Source of the DNA: Mytilus trossulus
Lineage: Eukaryota; Mollusca; Bivalvia; Mytilida; Mytilidae
Direction: 5' to 3'
Assembly: GCF_036588685.1 (NCBI RefSeq)
Contig: NC_086376.1
Span: 59,915,166 to 59,979,165 of the forward strand
Length of the DNA stretch: 64,000 nucleotides
Part shown: positions 36,050 through 47,605 of the stretch, one piece after another
Numbering within the stretch: position 1 is the first letter of the stretch
How the letters are laid out: every line of letters begins with the position of its first letter
Notes under the pieces: generated by a model
Databases searched by the model: none
What the model was told of the DNA's origin: nothing
What the model saw: only the letters and a program-made list of their open reading frames with translations
Position numbers and translations under genes: made by a program

Positions 36050-36890
36050 CTTATATGGCATTTAAATTGGCTAAATTGTCCTTTAACCAGAAACCCTTGC
36101 CCCCCTTTTTTACCCCTAATTACTTAATGATTTGTTCCATTTATACCGCCTATAACCATCCTTTGTAGTATGGAAACTTGTGGTATCATTTTAGAGCGAT
36201 TTATACACTTTTAAAAAGACAAGTAATGTCTGAAAACTACAAAAATGCTTATTTGGGACCCTTTTTTTGGCCCCTCACTTATTGAAATCCTTGGAGCAAG
36301 AACCCCAAAACTCAATTCCAGCCTTTCCTTTGTAGTAAGAAACCTTGTAGTATAATTTCAGAGAGATCCTGATACACTTAAACATAAGTTATTGTCTGTA
36401 AACTAGAAAAATTATTCTTTTTGCCCCTTTTTTGTCTCTTATTCCTACATGTTCAGGGATATTAAACCCAGACTGACACCAAACCTTTCCTTCATCATAT
36501 GGAACCTTGTGGTACAATGTCAGAGAGACCCATACAATTAAACATAAGTTATTGTCACGAAACTTCAAAAACGCGTTTTTGGCCCTTAATTCCTTGACTG
36601 TTTGCTCCAGAACCCTAAAATAAATCCAAACCTTCTACTTAAATGATATAAACATTATGGTACAGTTTCAGATTACATTGTACTTATACACAAATTTTTG
36701 TCCTGAAACAAGATAAATGTATGTTTTAGGCCCTGGAAATCAATCCCAACCTTCCTTTTGTGGTTATAAGCATTGTGTTAACATTTCATTGATTTCTATT
36801 TTCTTATACTAAAGTTATTATTCAGAAACCATCCATCTTCAGACAACATTGACGACGACGAAGTGATACCTGTATACGACTGCAAAAATT
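36050..36890 (+). repeat. Bivalve repeat R3, tandem units of about 180 bp
   Basis: Units on the theme TTTTTGGCCCCTAATT, then CCCAACCTTCC, then TGGTATAATTTCAGAGAG, then AAACTAGAAAAATGC. The right edge has GACGACGACGAAGTGATACC. A second copy is at 50290-50566 with 50715-50885, split by an insertion. Confidence 0.7.
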
Positions 36891-37089
36891 TTTGCATTTG
36901 TATAAAATCTTTTACCACAGAGTGAATGTAATGTTTCCTGGCAGTCCATTTATAAGTAAAATGTGGATAAACAAGATATTTTTTTTAACAAAATTTACAT
37001 CTGGATACTATCTTATGATCACAAACAAGCATCTGTCCAAGTTTGGTAGAAATCCAGGATAGTTTAAGAAAGTTATTAAAATTTCAACA

Positions 37090-38105
37090 AGAGTGCACAG
37101 TGTCTTACCTTCTTTACTAATCATTGATATTATGTTGACAGTCCTAAATATAAAGCTTTATTACAACTGTCACATAAACTTAAGTATGGGCTTTGCTCAT
37201 TGTTGAAAGCCGTACGGTGACCTATAGTTGTTAATGTTTGTGTCATTTTAGTCTTTTGTGGATAGTTGTCTCATTGGCAATCATACCACATCTTTTTTTA
37301 TAATAACCAAGAAAACTAAACATTGACCAATGAACCATGAAAATAAGGTCAATGTCAGATGAAACATGCCAGGCAGGCATGTATACAGCTAACAATTCTT
37401 CCATACAACAAATATAGTTGACCTATTACTTATTGTTTAAGAAAAACAGACCGAAACACAAAAACTGAACACTGAGCAATGAACTGTGAAAATGAGGTCA
37501 AGGTCAAATAAAACCTGTGTGACTGACATAAAAATCAAACAATATTTCCATACACCAAATATAGTTGACCTATTGCATATAGTTTTAGAAAAAAAAGACC
37601 AAACTCAAAAACGTAACTGTGACCAATAAACCCTGTAAGTTTGAGGTCAAGGTGAGATGACACCTGCCAGCTAGACATGTACACCTTACAATAATTTCAT
37701 ACACTAAATATAGTAGACCTATTGCAAACAGTATAAGAATAACAGACCAAAACACAAATACTTAACTATAACCACTGAACTATGAAAATGAGGTCAAGGT
37801 CAGATGACACCTGCCAGTTAGACATGTATACCTTACAATCCTTCCGTACACTGAATATACTAGACCTTTAATTGTTTATAGTATCTGAGATACGGACTTG
37901 ACCACCAAAACTGATCCATGAAATGAGGTCAAGGTCAAGTGAAAACTATCTGACAGGCATGAGGACCTTACAAGGTACGCACAAACCAAATATAGTTATC
38001 TCATTCCTTATAATAAGTGGGAATTCATCATTACAAAAAAGTAGTCACTGAACCATAAAAATCAGGTCAAGGACATTAGACATGTGACTGACGGAAACTT
38101 TGTAA
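37090..38105 (-). repeat. R2 repeat, minus copy, interrupted by a hAT element
   Basis: Begins at the end module (AAGAGTGCACAGTG) with a short M1 piece at 37180-37300, then units with AAATGAGGTCAAGGTCA. It continues at 38931-39020 after the hAT insertion, so the hAT element is younger. Confidence 0.75.
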
Positions 38106-38930
38106 CATGAGTGCATACCTGTCAACTCACCCGTTTTTTGCGGGTGACACCCGTTATTTTCACCTCTCACCCGGGAGTTTTTCTTTACCCGGCGGGTCCC
38201 GGGAATTTCTCACATTACCCGTTTCACCCGGATTTCTGACCGGAATTGTTTCCGGTATTTAGAAGTAATACGACCTTCGGTTTTATCGGTCTTTTTCAAT
38301 GTAACCAAAAGTCAAAATGTAGGACTGTTTACCTGAGCTACGTAACGATATTTTCAACAAGCTACAAGATGAGTTCAGTGACTATCAGTTGACCCCATTA
38401 GATGAACTTCCACTTTGCACTTCCCCTGAAACTGACATTGGTACATTTTGGGGAGAAATGTCCAAGTTGCATGACATTTTTCTTAACCAGCCAAGATTTT
38501 TTGTTTTGTCAAAAATTGCTAAAACATTACTGGTTTTGCCAAACAGCAATGCAGACAGTGAGAGGGCATTTTCTTTAGTAAAGAAAATAGCTACAGAGTT
38601 TAGGGCTGATCTTGATAAGGATACACTGTGTGCTCTTCTTTCTTGTAAAATGAATACACATTTGCATTGCTATGAACTGAAAACAAGTGCAGTTCTTTTA
38701 AAGAATGCCAAGTCTGCTACTATGGAATATAACAATAGTCTGAAATAAACTTGTATACATGTTCTAACTGTTTCATATACATATTGACTATATAAATTAT
38801 ATGTAAACATATTTTTGTTCTTCAATTGAGCCCGCAAAATGTCGTACGCGTTATGACCTGAGATTTTTTTTCTCAATGCAGGTCATGACCTGACTTTTCA
38901 TTTTCAGAGGTTGACAGGTATGCATGAGTA
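38106..38930. mobile_element. hAT transposon, internally deleted, with 8-bp target duplication
   Basis: The element occupies 38114-38922 (809 bp). It starts CATACCTGTCAAC and ends GTTGACAGGTATG, a perfect 13-bp inverted repeat. CATGAGTG (38106-38113) and CATGAGTA (38923-38930) flank it, an 8-bp target duplication with one mismatch, as expected for hAT. The uninterrupted site can be seen at about 48960-48985 in a related R2 copy. Subterminal DNA has repeated ACCCG and CGGGT. It carries only the last part of a transposase. Confidence 0.88.
38323..38748 (+). pseudogene. hAT transposase C-terminal (dimerisation) domain
   Basis: An acceptor-like AAAATGTAG ends at 38322. The open frame after it gives 141 codons without needing an ATG: DCLPELRNDIFNKL, later KTLLVLPNSNADSERAFSLV and LLSCKMN. 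PNSNADSERAFS is the signature of the hAT family dimerisation domain. The DDE catalytic core and BED zinc finger are missing, so the copy cannot be autonomous. The frame has no internal stop, which suggests recent insertion or recent deletion. Confidence 0.85.
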
Positions 38931-39020
38931 CAAAGTATGAAGCAACCAGGTCTTCCCTCAACTAAAATATAAAACTTTTAAGAAGTTAGCTATTAAATGC
39001 CCCCACCTCCACAGCCACCT

Positions 39021-39400
39021 GATCACTATCCTATCCCAGTTGAGTATGTTGCAAGCTGACTTGTATAAACCCTAAAACCAAATTTCAGAAATTCTTGTAT
39101 TGTAGTTAAAAAGAAGTGAAAATTTTCAACTTGGCTATCAGGTGTAAAATGATACATGTGTTCGGTAAACAGGAAGTTGCTTAGTGATGAATCTGAAAAC
39201 ACATCACTTGGCATAGCTGATATATATATATCAACCCGAAACCAAATTTCAGAAATCCTTGTATTGAGAAAAAGGTGACGAAAAAATATTCATTGGGATG
39301 GACAGACTGATGAACTGATGGCTGGATCGACAGACACAGGTAAAACATTATTACCCCCCCCCCCCCCCCCCCCCCTTTTCCAAAGCGGGGGTAAAATGAG
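39021..39400 (+). repeat. Bivalve repeat R4 ending in a C tract
   Basis: CCAAATTTCAGAAATTCTTG recurs at 39082 and 39242, followed by TTGGGATGGACAGAC and an uninterrupted run of 22 C at 39354-39375, then GCGGGGGTAAAATGA. I recall this ending, GGGGGTA after a short hairpin, from other bivalve repeats. Confidence 0.6.
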
Positions 39401-39539
39401 TAGTAAAATATTAAAATTTTGAACTGAGATTTCAAGTTATTAGAAAATATATATTATAGACATAATACACAAGTAACTATATAGAATTGTACTACTGTAT
39501 ATATTGTATATATTTTATATAAATTATAAAATATAAAAT

Positions 39540-39900
39540 ATATTTCATTCGAGTATAAATTTGAAAACGAAATTTGGGACTAATTTGTAATGATTTTTCA
39601 AGCTGTTTCTCCAACTAGTTTGAAAACTAATTTTCAAGCTGTTTCTCCAATTAATTTGAGAACTAATTTTTATTATCTAACAAATTTTGACCTAGTTTCA
39701 AAAACAATTGTAATGAGCAAATACTTACCGGTACACCATCATTATCTGGCAACTAAATTGAAACCGTCTTCCTTCAGGTTTAGGACTGAACTTTCATCTG
39801 GGCTCATCCATCTGCAAAACAAAATAAAAGAATTCTTATATTTATGAGACAACAGTTAGTAAATTGAAATAAATATATATTATATAGTTATATCAAAGTT
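39540..39900 (-). repeat. Exon-like block E, copy 2
   Basis: Relative of 31140-31452. The core at 39729-39811 has an acceptor (GTTTTGCAG) and donor (GTACCG then GTAAGT) on the minus strand. Around 39596-39660 the piece TTTTCAAGCTGTTTCTCCAA is locally duplicated. The micro-exon array lies between the two E blocks. Confidence 0.6.
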
Positions 39901-40017
39901 ATATCAAAGTAATATGAAGATATCCAAATTGACAATCAGAAACTTTTCTTTCATTCAGTTAGACTAAATTAGAAAAAAGATTTCCAAATTAAGTGTCAAT
40001 GGTTAGATAATTATAAC

Positions 40018-40285
40018 TTACCTGCCAACTGTCACTATTTGTGGGAGATTTCCTCCATGGAGGCTCCCAAATTGAAATTTTACAATGATTCAGGCTTATA
40101 AATATATGAAGAAGCACAGGCATTTGTCTCTGATTTTTTTCCCCCTACATACCTTAATATAACACAGGTATTGTGTGGAGAAGCTAAAAAATAACATTAA
40201 AATGTTTTTAAAGGCTCCCTTGAAGGTTTTTTTACGACTATGACAGTCATCTTGTATGCAAAACCCCATAGGCATTTTGAAAAGT
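40018..40285 (+). mobile_element. hAT-type MITE, copy 2
   Basis: Starts TACCTGCCAACTGTCACT and ends AAAGTTGGCAGGA. The interior matches 22013-22268 (CCATGGAGGCTCCCAAATTG, CATTTTGAAAAGTTGGCA). Target duplication not clear. Confidence 0.7.
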
Positions 40286-40379
40286 TGGCAGGAATTAATT
40301 AAGAGCTGACTGCCACGAAAGCATGATACGTTGGACGCTTTTTAAAGTTCCAGAAGTCCTCAATGTTATAAATTTATAA

Positions 40380-40756
40380 AAACAAGAGTGCACACGCTGA
40401 AATGTCTTGCCTTTTTTTACTAATCATTGATATCTGTTGATAGTCCTAAATATAAAGCTATATAACAACTGTCACATAAATTTTAAACCACAAAAACTAA
40501 ACCTTGACCAATGAACCATGAAAATGAGGTCAAGGTCAGATAAATCATGCCAGACATATATATTAACAATTCTTCCTTTTTTACTAATCATTGATATTTG
40601 TTGATAGTCCTAAATATAAAGCTATATAACAACTGTCACATAAACTTTAAACCACAAACACTTACAATGAGCAATGAACCATGAAAATGAGATCAAGGTC
40701 AGATGAAACATGCCAGGCAGGCATGAACAGCTAACAATTCTTCCATACAACAAATA
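40380..40756 (-). repeat. R2 repeat, minus copy
   Basis: The end module is present twice (TAATCATTGATAT at 40419 and again at about 40583). It is cut by the insertion at 40757-41320 and resumes to about 41400. Confidence 0.7.
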
Positions 40757-41151
40757 TCATTCTAATGCAATTAGTTTGTAACAATAATTTTCATTGGAAG
40801 TTGACAAATATTTTTAGGGGTAAGATTCCACGTTCTACCAGTCCATATTTCTAAGAAAGCCACCATTTTGAATTCCGATATTTTTGGGGTATGCAATTTC
40901 TCAAAAAATAAACAAGAGTCACATTCTGAGCCTCAAAAATCTTCTCTTTGTCTATATATTGAAACCATTCTGAAGCGTATGAAAAGTAAAAATACTTTTA
41001 GTATTATGTTAGGCATCCAGAGTATACATATGACATCACATTGTTTAGATGCCAATAACGATGCAACAGTTTCACGGACTTTTTCATTTATAGCATTTTA
41101 AAGCCCAAATATTTATTAAATGAAATTTATTTTAAAATGTGGCATTAGAAT
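40757..41151 (+). mobile_element. Insertion in R2 with a small open frame
   Basis: Compared with other R2 copies, extra DNA begins after CAACAAATAT. It starts CATTCTAATGC, matched by GCATTAGAATGG near 41141-41152, which suggests terminal inverted repeats. The open frame 40868-41101 (77 codons, DIFGVCNFSKNK) shows no known motif. Confidence 0.5.
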
Positions 41152-41317
41152 GGACATAACTGTATTGTATTTTAAGCTTGGCCTTCATAAAACTTGATTT
41201 TACTGTCGCAAATAACCGTTTACCTATCTCCACTCTGCATCGCTAGGTAAATTAATTTGCCACAGTAAAATCTATGTTTTACGAAGGCCAAGCTTTAAAT
41301 ACAATACAGTTATCTCC
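41152..41317. mobile_element. Foldback MITE with arms of about 50 bp
   Basis: ATAACTGTATTGTATTT and AGCTTGGCCTTC on the left are mirrored by GAAGGCCAAGCTT and AAATACAATACAGTTAT on the right, with few mismatches over about 50 bp. The interior is about 55 bp. It lies directly against the insertion to its left. Confidence 0.8.
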
Positions 41318-41400
41318 TAATTGACCTACTGCTTATAATTAAAGAAAAACAGACCAAAACACAAAAACTTAACAAAAATGAGCAATGAACTGCTATTTGT

Positions 41401-42109
41401 AAAATATAAAATAATTTGAGTTTTAATTAGGTAAGGATTTTTAATTTATTGGTTTATTGATAGATTTAATTCTTTGAAATTTTCATGCCAAAATTTCATT
41501 CTTTTTTTATTTTCCAATGTGGATTAGGTTAGGTAAAAGATGAAATACTCTTGGTCTTTCATTGCACCAAATTTAACGAGGAAAATGTTTAAACTTTCTC
41601 TCATGATGTCATACATGTAAAATAAACTTATCTTGTTCTCCTAAAAAGTTATTTTGGTTGATGACCTGTGCCTTGACATTTTAGTAATTTGTTTCTTTTC
41701 ATTAGGCTAAATTTATAATTTCATAACTACAGCTTGCTTGCAACTGAGAAAAAAACAATTAATATGACAGGCAAGTTAATTAATTCAAAATAGTTCTTAG
41801 CTTACCTCACATATTGTGCACGTAGCACATTTCCAAAGTGACAATAAAATATGATTTTGTTGTATCATTCATTTTTTTGGCAGGACCTACACAAATGCAT
41901 ATACGGAATGCCCCAGATAGGTCTATGAATATTAGACAAAGGACACAGATGGATTCATGACAAAATTGGGGTTTGGTGATGTGTTTGTATATCTTACTAT
42001 ACTGAACATTCTTGCTACTTACAATTTTTCTATCTATATAGACTTGGCTCTTTAGATACAGTTGAAAATATTTAGTAAAAATTCACAAAAATTTACCGAA
42101 TTAATGAAA
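41401..42109. other. No gene recognised
   Basis: AT-rich DNA without motifs I can support. Confidence 0.4.
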
Positions 42110-43530
42110 TTGTTAGAAATTGACTATAAAGGGCAATAACTCCTTAAGGGATCAACTGACCATTTTGGTCATGTTGACTTATTATTAGATCTTACTTTGC
42201 TGAACATTTTTATTACAGTTTATCTCAATCTATCATAGTATTCAAGATAATAACCAAAAACAGCAAAATTTCCTTAAAATTACCAATTCAGGAGCAGCAA
42301 CTCAAAAACTGGTTGTTCAATTCATCTGAAAATTTATAGGCAGATAGATATTAACTTGATAAAAAGCTTAACAAATCGACAGATTTGCTCTAAACTAGTT
42401 ACCCTAATAATGATTGTTGGTAAATTTGGTTAAAGGAGTAGGTCCAGTAAGGAGTCATTTTGGCCTCAAATTTCAGTTTAATCTGACGAAAGATTTTGAC
42501 CACTTTTTAAACACTTAAGTGTCTATTTCACTTGATTCAATTAGTTTAATGTGAAAGATTTTAACTGATTTAGTCATTAAAAACGATTCGATTCAAGCTC
42601 AAATATGAAAAATATGAAAAATCTCTCAAATATGCCAAAAAACGTCACTTTTCAGATGGTTTTAGTCAAAAATGAAAGTGGCCGCATCCGTGTTCATCCA
42701 CAATCTTTATATATGTTATGTATTATCATAAAATACAACTTACATTTCAATATTAAGGATGAACACGAATGCGGCCACCTTCGTTTTACACGGAAACTGT
42801 CTAAAAGTTAACTAAAATGATAGAATTTTGAAGATTTCAGTAATTTAGCATGACTTAATGGTGTTACAACCCGATATATGTGCATTGTATTGTCAAAAAC
42901 AGCGCATATTTATGAAGCAGAAGCATTCAACTGTCCAATTAATAACTAAAAATTAACATTTTAACAATTTTGTAAAACTGCTATATTTTGGGGCCAGAAA
43001 GGGGTCTTACCAGACCTACTCCTTTGACCAAGTAGGGTCAAGATTTTTGTAAAAGATTACAATAATTTATAAAATATTGGTAAAAATTGACTATAAAGGG
43101 CAATAACTCCTAAATGGGTCAACTGACCATATTGGTCAAGTTGACTTATTTGAAGATCTTACTTTGTTGAACATTATTGCTGTTTACAGTTTATCTTTAT
43201 CTATAATAATATTCAAGATAACCAAAAACGGCAAAATTTCCTTAAAATTAACAATTCAGGGGCAGCAACCCAACAACGGATTGTCCGATTCATCTGAAAA
43301 TTTCAGGGCAGATAGATCTTCACCTGATAAACAATTTTATCCCTGTCAGATTGCTCTAACTGCTTTGGTTTCAGAGTTATAAGCCAAAATCTACATTTTA
43401 CCCCTATGTTCTTTTTTTAGCCATGGTGGCGATCTTGGTTGATTGGCTGGTTCTTAAGACACATTTTTCTTACTAGATACCCCAATGATGATTTTGGCCA
43501 AGTTTAGTTGAATATAACCCAGTAGTTTCA
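42110..43530 (-). repeat. R1 repeat, minus copy, split by a MITE
   Basis: Reverse complement of the R1 units (GACTATAAAGGGCAATAACT twice, CAAAATTTCCTTAAAATTA twice). It is interrupted between 42431 and 43026 by the AAAGGAGTAGG element, which is therefore younger. Confidence 0.85.
42432..43025 (+). mobile_element. MITE, AAAGGAGTAGG family, copy 2
   Basis: 594-bp relative of 1991-2553 with AAAGGAGTAGG and CCTACTCCTTT ends. It keeps the left subterminal TCCAGTAAGGAGTCATTTTG that copy 1 lacks. Matching interior phrases include TGTGCATTGTATTGTCAAAA. The short open frame at 42605-42811 is not kept in copy 1. Confidence 0.88.
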
Positions 43531-44988
43531 GTTGATTCACTGAGAAGATACAGGCCTATGCAAACTTGGAATTGACTATTTTCAAGGCTTCCAACTTTTT
43601 TTAAACCAATAATAAAAATAAAGTTCTTTGGAAGAAGTTGTTCTATTTTCTATAAATTTGATCCAATTTAACTAAAAAGACCCATGGAAAATTTAGTTTT
43701 AAGCACTATGAATTGATTACTCAAATGAAGGATATTTCTCATTTGGGGAATGGTTCCCCATTTGGCAGGCTGTCCCCAACCTGTATAAGTTAACCAACCA
43801 ATTTTTTTCCAAAGAAAGGAAAATATATAATATGTGCTCATTTGAACTATGTGGTTTTTACAAACATTTTTTTTTTATATCACTTGAAGTGTACCCCTCA
43901 TACTAGGGAGATAGTCATTATATTGAGAGGTTATCCTTTATTTGAGTGGTTGTTCCCAACATGAAATGATTAATATATATATTTAGAAAAGGCTTGTTAA
44001 CCTTTCATCAAATTTATGATAAATGTCAAGCAGAAAAACAGCATTTAAGATTCTGTAAATATATTCTTGGTGTCTACTCAAAGGCAACACAAATATAGCT
44101 GTTTTATCAGAATTGGGCAGACTTCCTTTATATTTCAATATTGTTAAAGCTATGGTTAAATACTGTAACAGGTTCATTAGTTTATATCTCCACTGCTCTA
44201 TCGTCTATGGAATGTTATTTCAAATCGATTTAATAAAATAAAAAAAAAACATGCATGCCGTGCGGGTCGAGTAGACCCGCCAGGAAAAATATAGTAGAGT
44301 AACATATTAAAAGCAGATTACTGAATTATGAAATTTGAATGTTAAATCTCCTTTCTGAAATGTCTTTTTGTTTTAGACAGCCACCAAAATAAACTTCACA
44401 TTCAGTTTGTGCAACATGCACTACTATTACTTTTCCATTAATTTGTTTAAAACATGTTATCATTAAAGAAAGAATAAAATCTACCTTATGCAAGAGACTT
44501 TCCAACCAAAGTGATGTTTATCCTAAGTGAACAGCCTGTTTCGTGTAACTAATAATTCAAAATGAATTCCATGATAAAGTGTTCACAAATTAGAACAATA
44601 GAACTAACCAGCCAAATCATAGTGCCCAATAAATAGCCGTGAGGTATTTTGTCTAATGAACCATGAAACCTAAATACAGTATTGTGAAATCTGTTCAAGT
44701 TAAAAACACAAGTTCAACCTTTCTAAAGCCGTATCAAAAAGACACGCCAACTTCTTCTTTTTTTTTGATTTTAGGTGCAAATTTTAAGACAATTAGAAAA
44801 TAAGGATATGTTTTCCAATCAGTATCGATTAGTTTCCTAACCATTCCAAGACTGTATTGTAAGGCTCTTAAATTGAGAAAAACTGTTTTTAGTCCTGAAA
44901 TGGTCAGGTAGGCTGTTCCCTGTTCCACAGAGTAACAGCTGCTTAAAACTTTTCTTACCAAACTGTGTAGTTTTTACATGTGTTATAT
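43531..44988. other. No gene recognised
   Basis: One perfect hairpin, GCGGGTC, loop GAGTA, GACCCGC, at 44262-44280, stands out in AT-rich DNA. The open frame at 44734-44961 (-) has no recognised motif. Confidence 0.4.
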
Positions 44989-45018
44989 CTGAGACTACTA
45001 TAGTTATAGTAGTCTCAG
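44989..45018. repeat. 30-bp near-perfect palindrome
   Basis: Arms CTGAGACTACTATA and TATAGTAGTCTCAG with GT between. The same arm occurs singly at about 53428 and 54745 (CTGAGACTACTATAACAC). Confidence 0.85.
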
Positions 45019-45180
45019 GTTATATCCAGTATATTATCATATCTGAAAGAATATTTAAATTACAATATTTTATATTTAATAGATCATGTAAACAGACAGA
45101 CTAATTCATTAACTATATTAAAAGTTCCCATTACCATTGATATTTGTTTGTTAATATACAGTGAAGGCTTCTTAACCTTT

Positions 45181-45857
45181 TCAAGCAACTGTTGATATGA
45201 GCTTGAACGGTCTTCGTACACAAACCCTTGTGCTCTTTCTTGCACTTTTTATTTTTGGAATTTTTATTGTTACAGAATTGCCAAAGGATAGAACTCTGGG
45301 GAACCCCTTTATGAATGTAAGCCTAACAGCTAGGAATACTATTATTTTTATTTGTTGTTTCCTGTTTGTGAAATAATATTTAAGATGTGAAATAGAATGA
45401 AAAAAGACACCATATATATGGTGATGATTTATCAAGCAGAATTTCATGTGGTAGACATTCAAAGACCTTCGAAAGGTCCCCTAGAATAGCAGCTATATAC
45501 TGGTTGTTATCTAACGCTACACGCTTAATACCTTAATTCTCGCAGTTGTCACAGTGTGGTCTAACATCAGTGGCCAAGTCTAAAAGCACACAGGTAAGCG
45601 GGATAAATAATATTTTCCAAAAAAAATACCAAGTTGAATTTCAAACACCTTTTCATAAATTTTAGAAAAAAATGGAAGAACTGGCTGACAGGCTTTTTAT
45701 TGGCTTTGTCAAGTTGGTTGTTGTTGGTTTTTTTTTCTTTTTTTTCCAGTGCTGTTACATGAGCCTGCTTTAGTCTATCAGGAGATACACCAGTTTCTAC
45801 AAATAGCTTTATCAATGTTGTTAACTGCGGCACGTTTAAAGGTTTACAATATTTCAC
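45181..45857 (-). pseudogene. LINE reverse transcriptase fragment
   Basis: The minus strand carries the order of motifs of a non-LTR retrotransposon reverse transcriptase across at least three frames. 45567-45857 has SPDRLKQAHVTALEKK, LDKANKKPVS and YPAYLCAFRLGH. About 45430-45510 gives YIAAILGDLSKVFECLPHEI, the motif-A region. 45181-45462 has YYFTNRKQQIK and a worn GFPRVLSFGNS where GVPQGSILGP is usual. Frame changes and altered motifs mean it is dead. Intact relatives copy their own RNA into new genomic sites. Endonuclease and the YADD motif were not found. Confidence 0.75.
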
Positions 45858-46101
45858 TACGTTCTTTCACCATTTTCACTGTCTGTCTGTTTTCGACTTA
45901 TGAGGTTGTGGTATTTTAGTTTAGTATTTTTTTGTGTTTTTACTTTTATCATACTAATTCCTTACTGGACGGAATGTGGTAAATTAACATACGATGAAAA
46001 CATAATCTATCAATTTTTAAAATGTGCATTCAACCCACTACCAACGTATAGGTGTTCCGCCTAACAGAACTGGAATTTTTGTTATACACAGAACCATTAT
46101 A
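45858..46101. other. No gene recognised
   Basis: Short spacer between the LINE remnant and the DNA transposon to the right. Confidence 0.3.
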
Positions 46102-47432
46102 CCTATCAGGGGCGGATTCAGGATTTTGGAAAAGGGGCGAAGTTTTTAAAGAAAAATTTTTGAGACCTTTTTTGGGCCTAAAAAACATAAAATAAGTGTA
46201 AAATGCACTTTTTAAACGATTCCCGTCGTTGGACATGTATATTTTTTAGTAATTGCAAACTGTTTTGCGATGCTGTATTCGAAGCTCCTATATCAATTGT
46301 CTATCATAAAATGATAGTACGGATTTAAAGCTATGTGCTAATAAATTTGATGTGGGGCTTTTCAGTAAAAATAGACATGAACATTCTCGCAGATTTCTTG
46401 TTGTAAACCAGATATACGCCGGGCTATTCGATAAATATTTCGATACGACGAAAACGAGTTAAAAAGACAAAACAAGAAATTTTTATTCAAATGTTTGTTT
46501 GATACTGTAGGTTTCGCCGAACAAAATTAATCATCAATGGAAGTGAGGGGTTCTTAATCAACCAAAGGCTACCAATGGGTCTGAAATGACATCGAATTTA
46601 TGAATGATGGTAGAATATGTAGACATAAAGGCTACACCCAGCAGGCAGGTTGCAGTTAGGTCTTGAATAAAGTATTCAATATAGCAGTTAGGCGAACCAG
46701 ACATTCCGGTTAGACATACAAACCCCGGCCACAAAAAAAAATACGCCCGTTTTTGTTCTTCATGTTCAATAATTCTGTTGGATTTTCGTTTCAAATAGCA
46801 AAAAACGTGGACAAGGTTATTGTTTTAAATCTAGATACGGCCAGAATTTTTGTTAAAGGCAAATATCAGTCAATTTTTTTCTCTCTCAAATATCCCAGAC
46901 TGTCTCCTCAAATCAAATGGTTCGTACCTTAGACTTGAAATCTATCTCGAGCTTATAAATACTGACTGGGGATCATTATTCAGCTGTAATTTTAAAATAG
47001 GGTGGGTGTTTTGGGTTAAACATGTTTTCGTAGGGAAATAATTATGCTGTGGAACTTTTTTTCATGATAGTGTAATAGTCTATAGACGGTATTACAATCT
47101 GTTTAGTGGAATAGTAAAATAGAAGTCAACACGCTCTTGTTCAATACTGTGTCGCTTTGAAGGTGTCATGATTGTCATCCTCAGCCTTAGCCATGTGTTA
47201 CTGTAATTTGAATTTCAAAATGACTGAGTGATGTTTTTTTCGACGCACTGGTCAACTCCACCGCCACGAATCACATGACTTTGACAATCAGTAAAATACC
47301 AGCGAAAAATATCTTTAAAAGAATTGTCGCATAGAAATTAAAAACAAGGGAAATGTCAAAGTTCACGAAGTCAAGTCTGATAAATCATTTTACAAAATTT
47401 TCTACGCCCCCTCTGGATCCGCCACTGCCTAT
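46102..47432. mobile_element. DNA transposon with CAGNGGCGGATNCAG ends and CCTAT target duplication
   Basis: The element is 46107-47427 (1,321 bp). The left end is CAGGGGCGGATTCAGGA; the right end, reversed, is CAGTGGCGGATCCAGAG. CCTAT stands directly outside both ends (46102-46106 and 47428-47432). Such ends are known from hAT-like elements of many animals. The largest open frame (46558-46794, -, 78 codons) resembles no transposase I know, so I take it as non-autonomous. Confidence 0.8.
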
Positions 47433-47439
47433 TCCTGTT

Positions 47440-47605
47440 GGAACAAATATTTCATACCATTTATTCCGTTAGGAACATATACTGTAACATTTTTTCCTGT
47501 GGAAATATTATTCAAGAAAATTTATTCCTGTGGAAATAATATTCAAGAAAATGTATTCCTTTTGGAACTTATATTATGAAGGAACTTATATTCCATGACA
47601 CCACC
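47440..47605 (+). repeat. Short imperfect tandem repeat, ATTCCTGTGGAAAT
   Basis: About six variants of ATTCC-TGTGGAA with AATATTCAAGAAAA between two of them. The transposon above landed inside the first of these units. Confidence 0.55.

Noticed and set aside
39354..39375. A G-quadruplex regulatory element
   Set aside because: The 22-C run is best read as slippage at the end of a bivalve repeat (R4); nothing ties it to a gene.
44262..44280. Transcription terminator hairpin
   Set aside because: GCGGGTC-GACCCGC is a perfect stem, but intrinsic terminators of this kind are bacterial and there is no gene in front of it.
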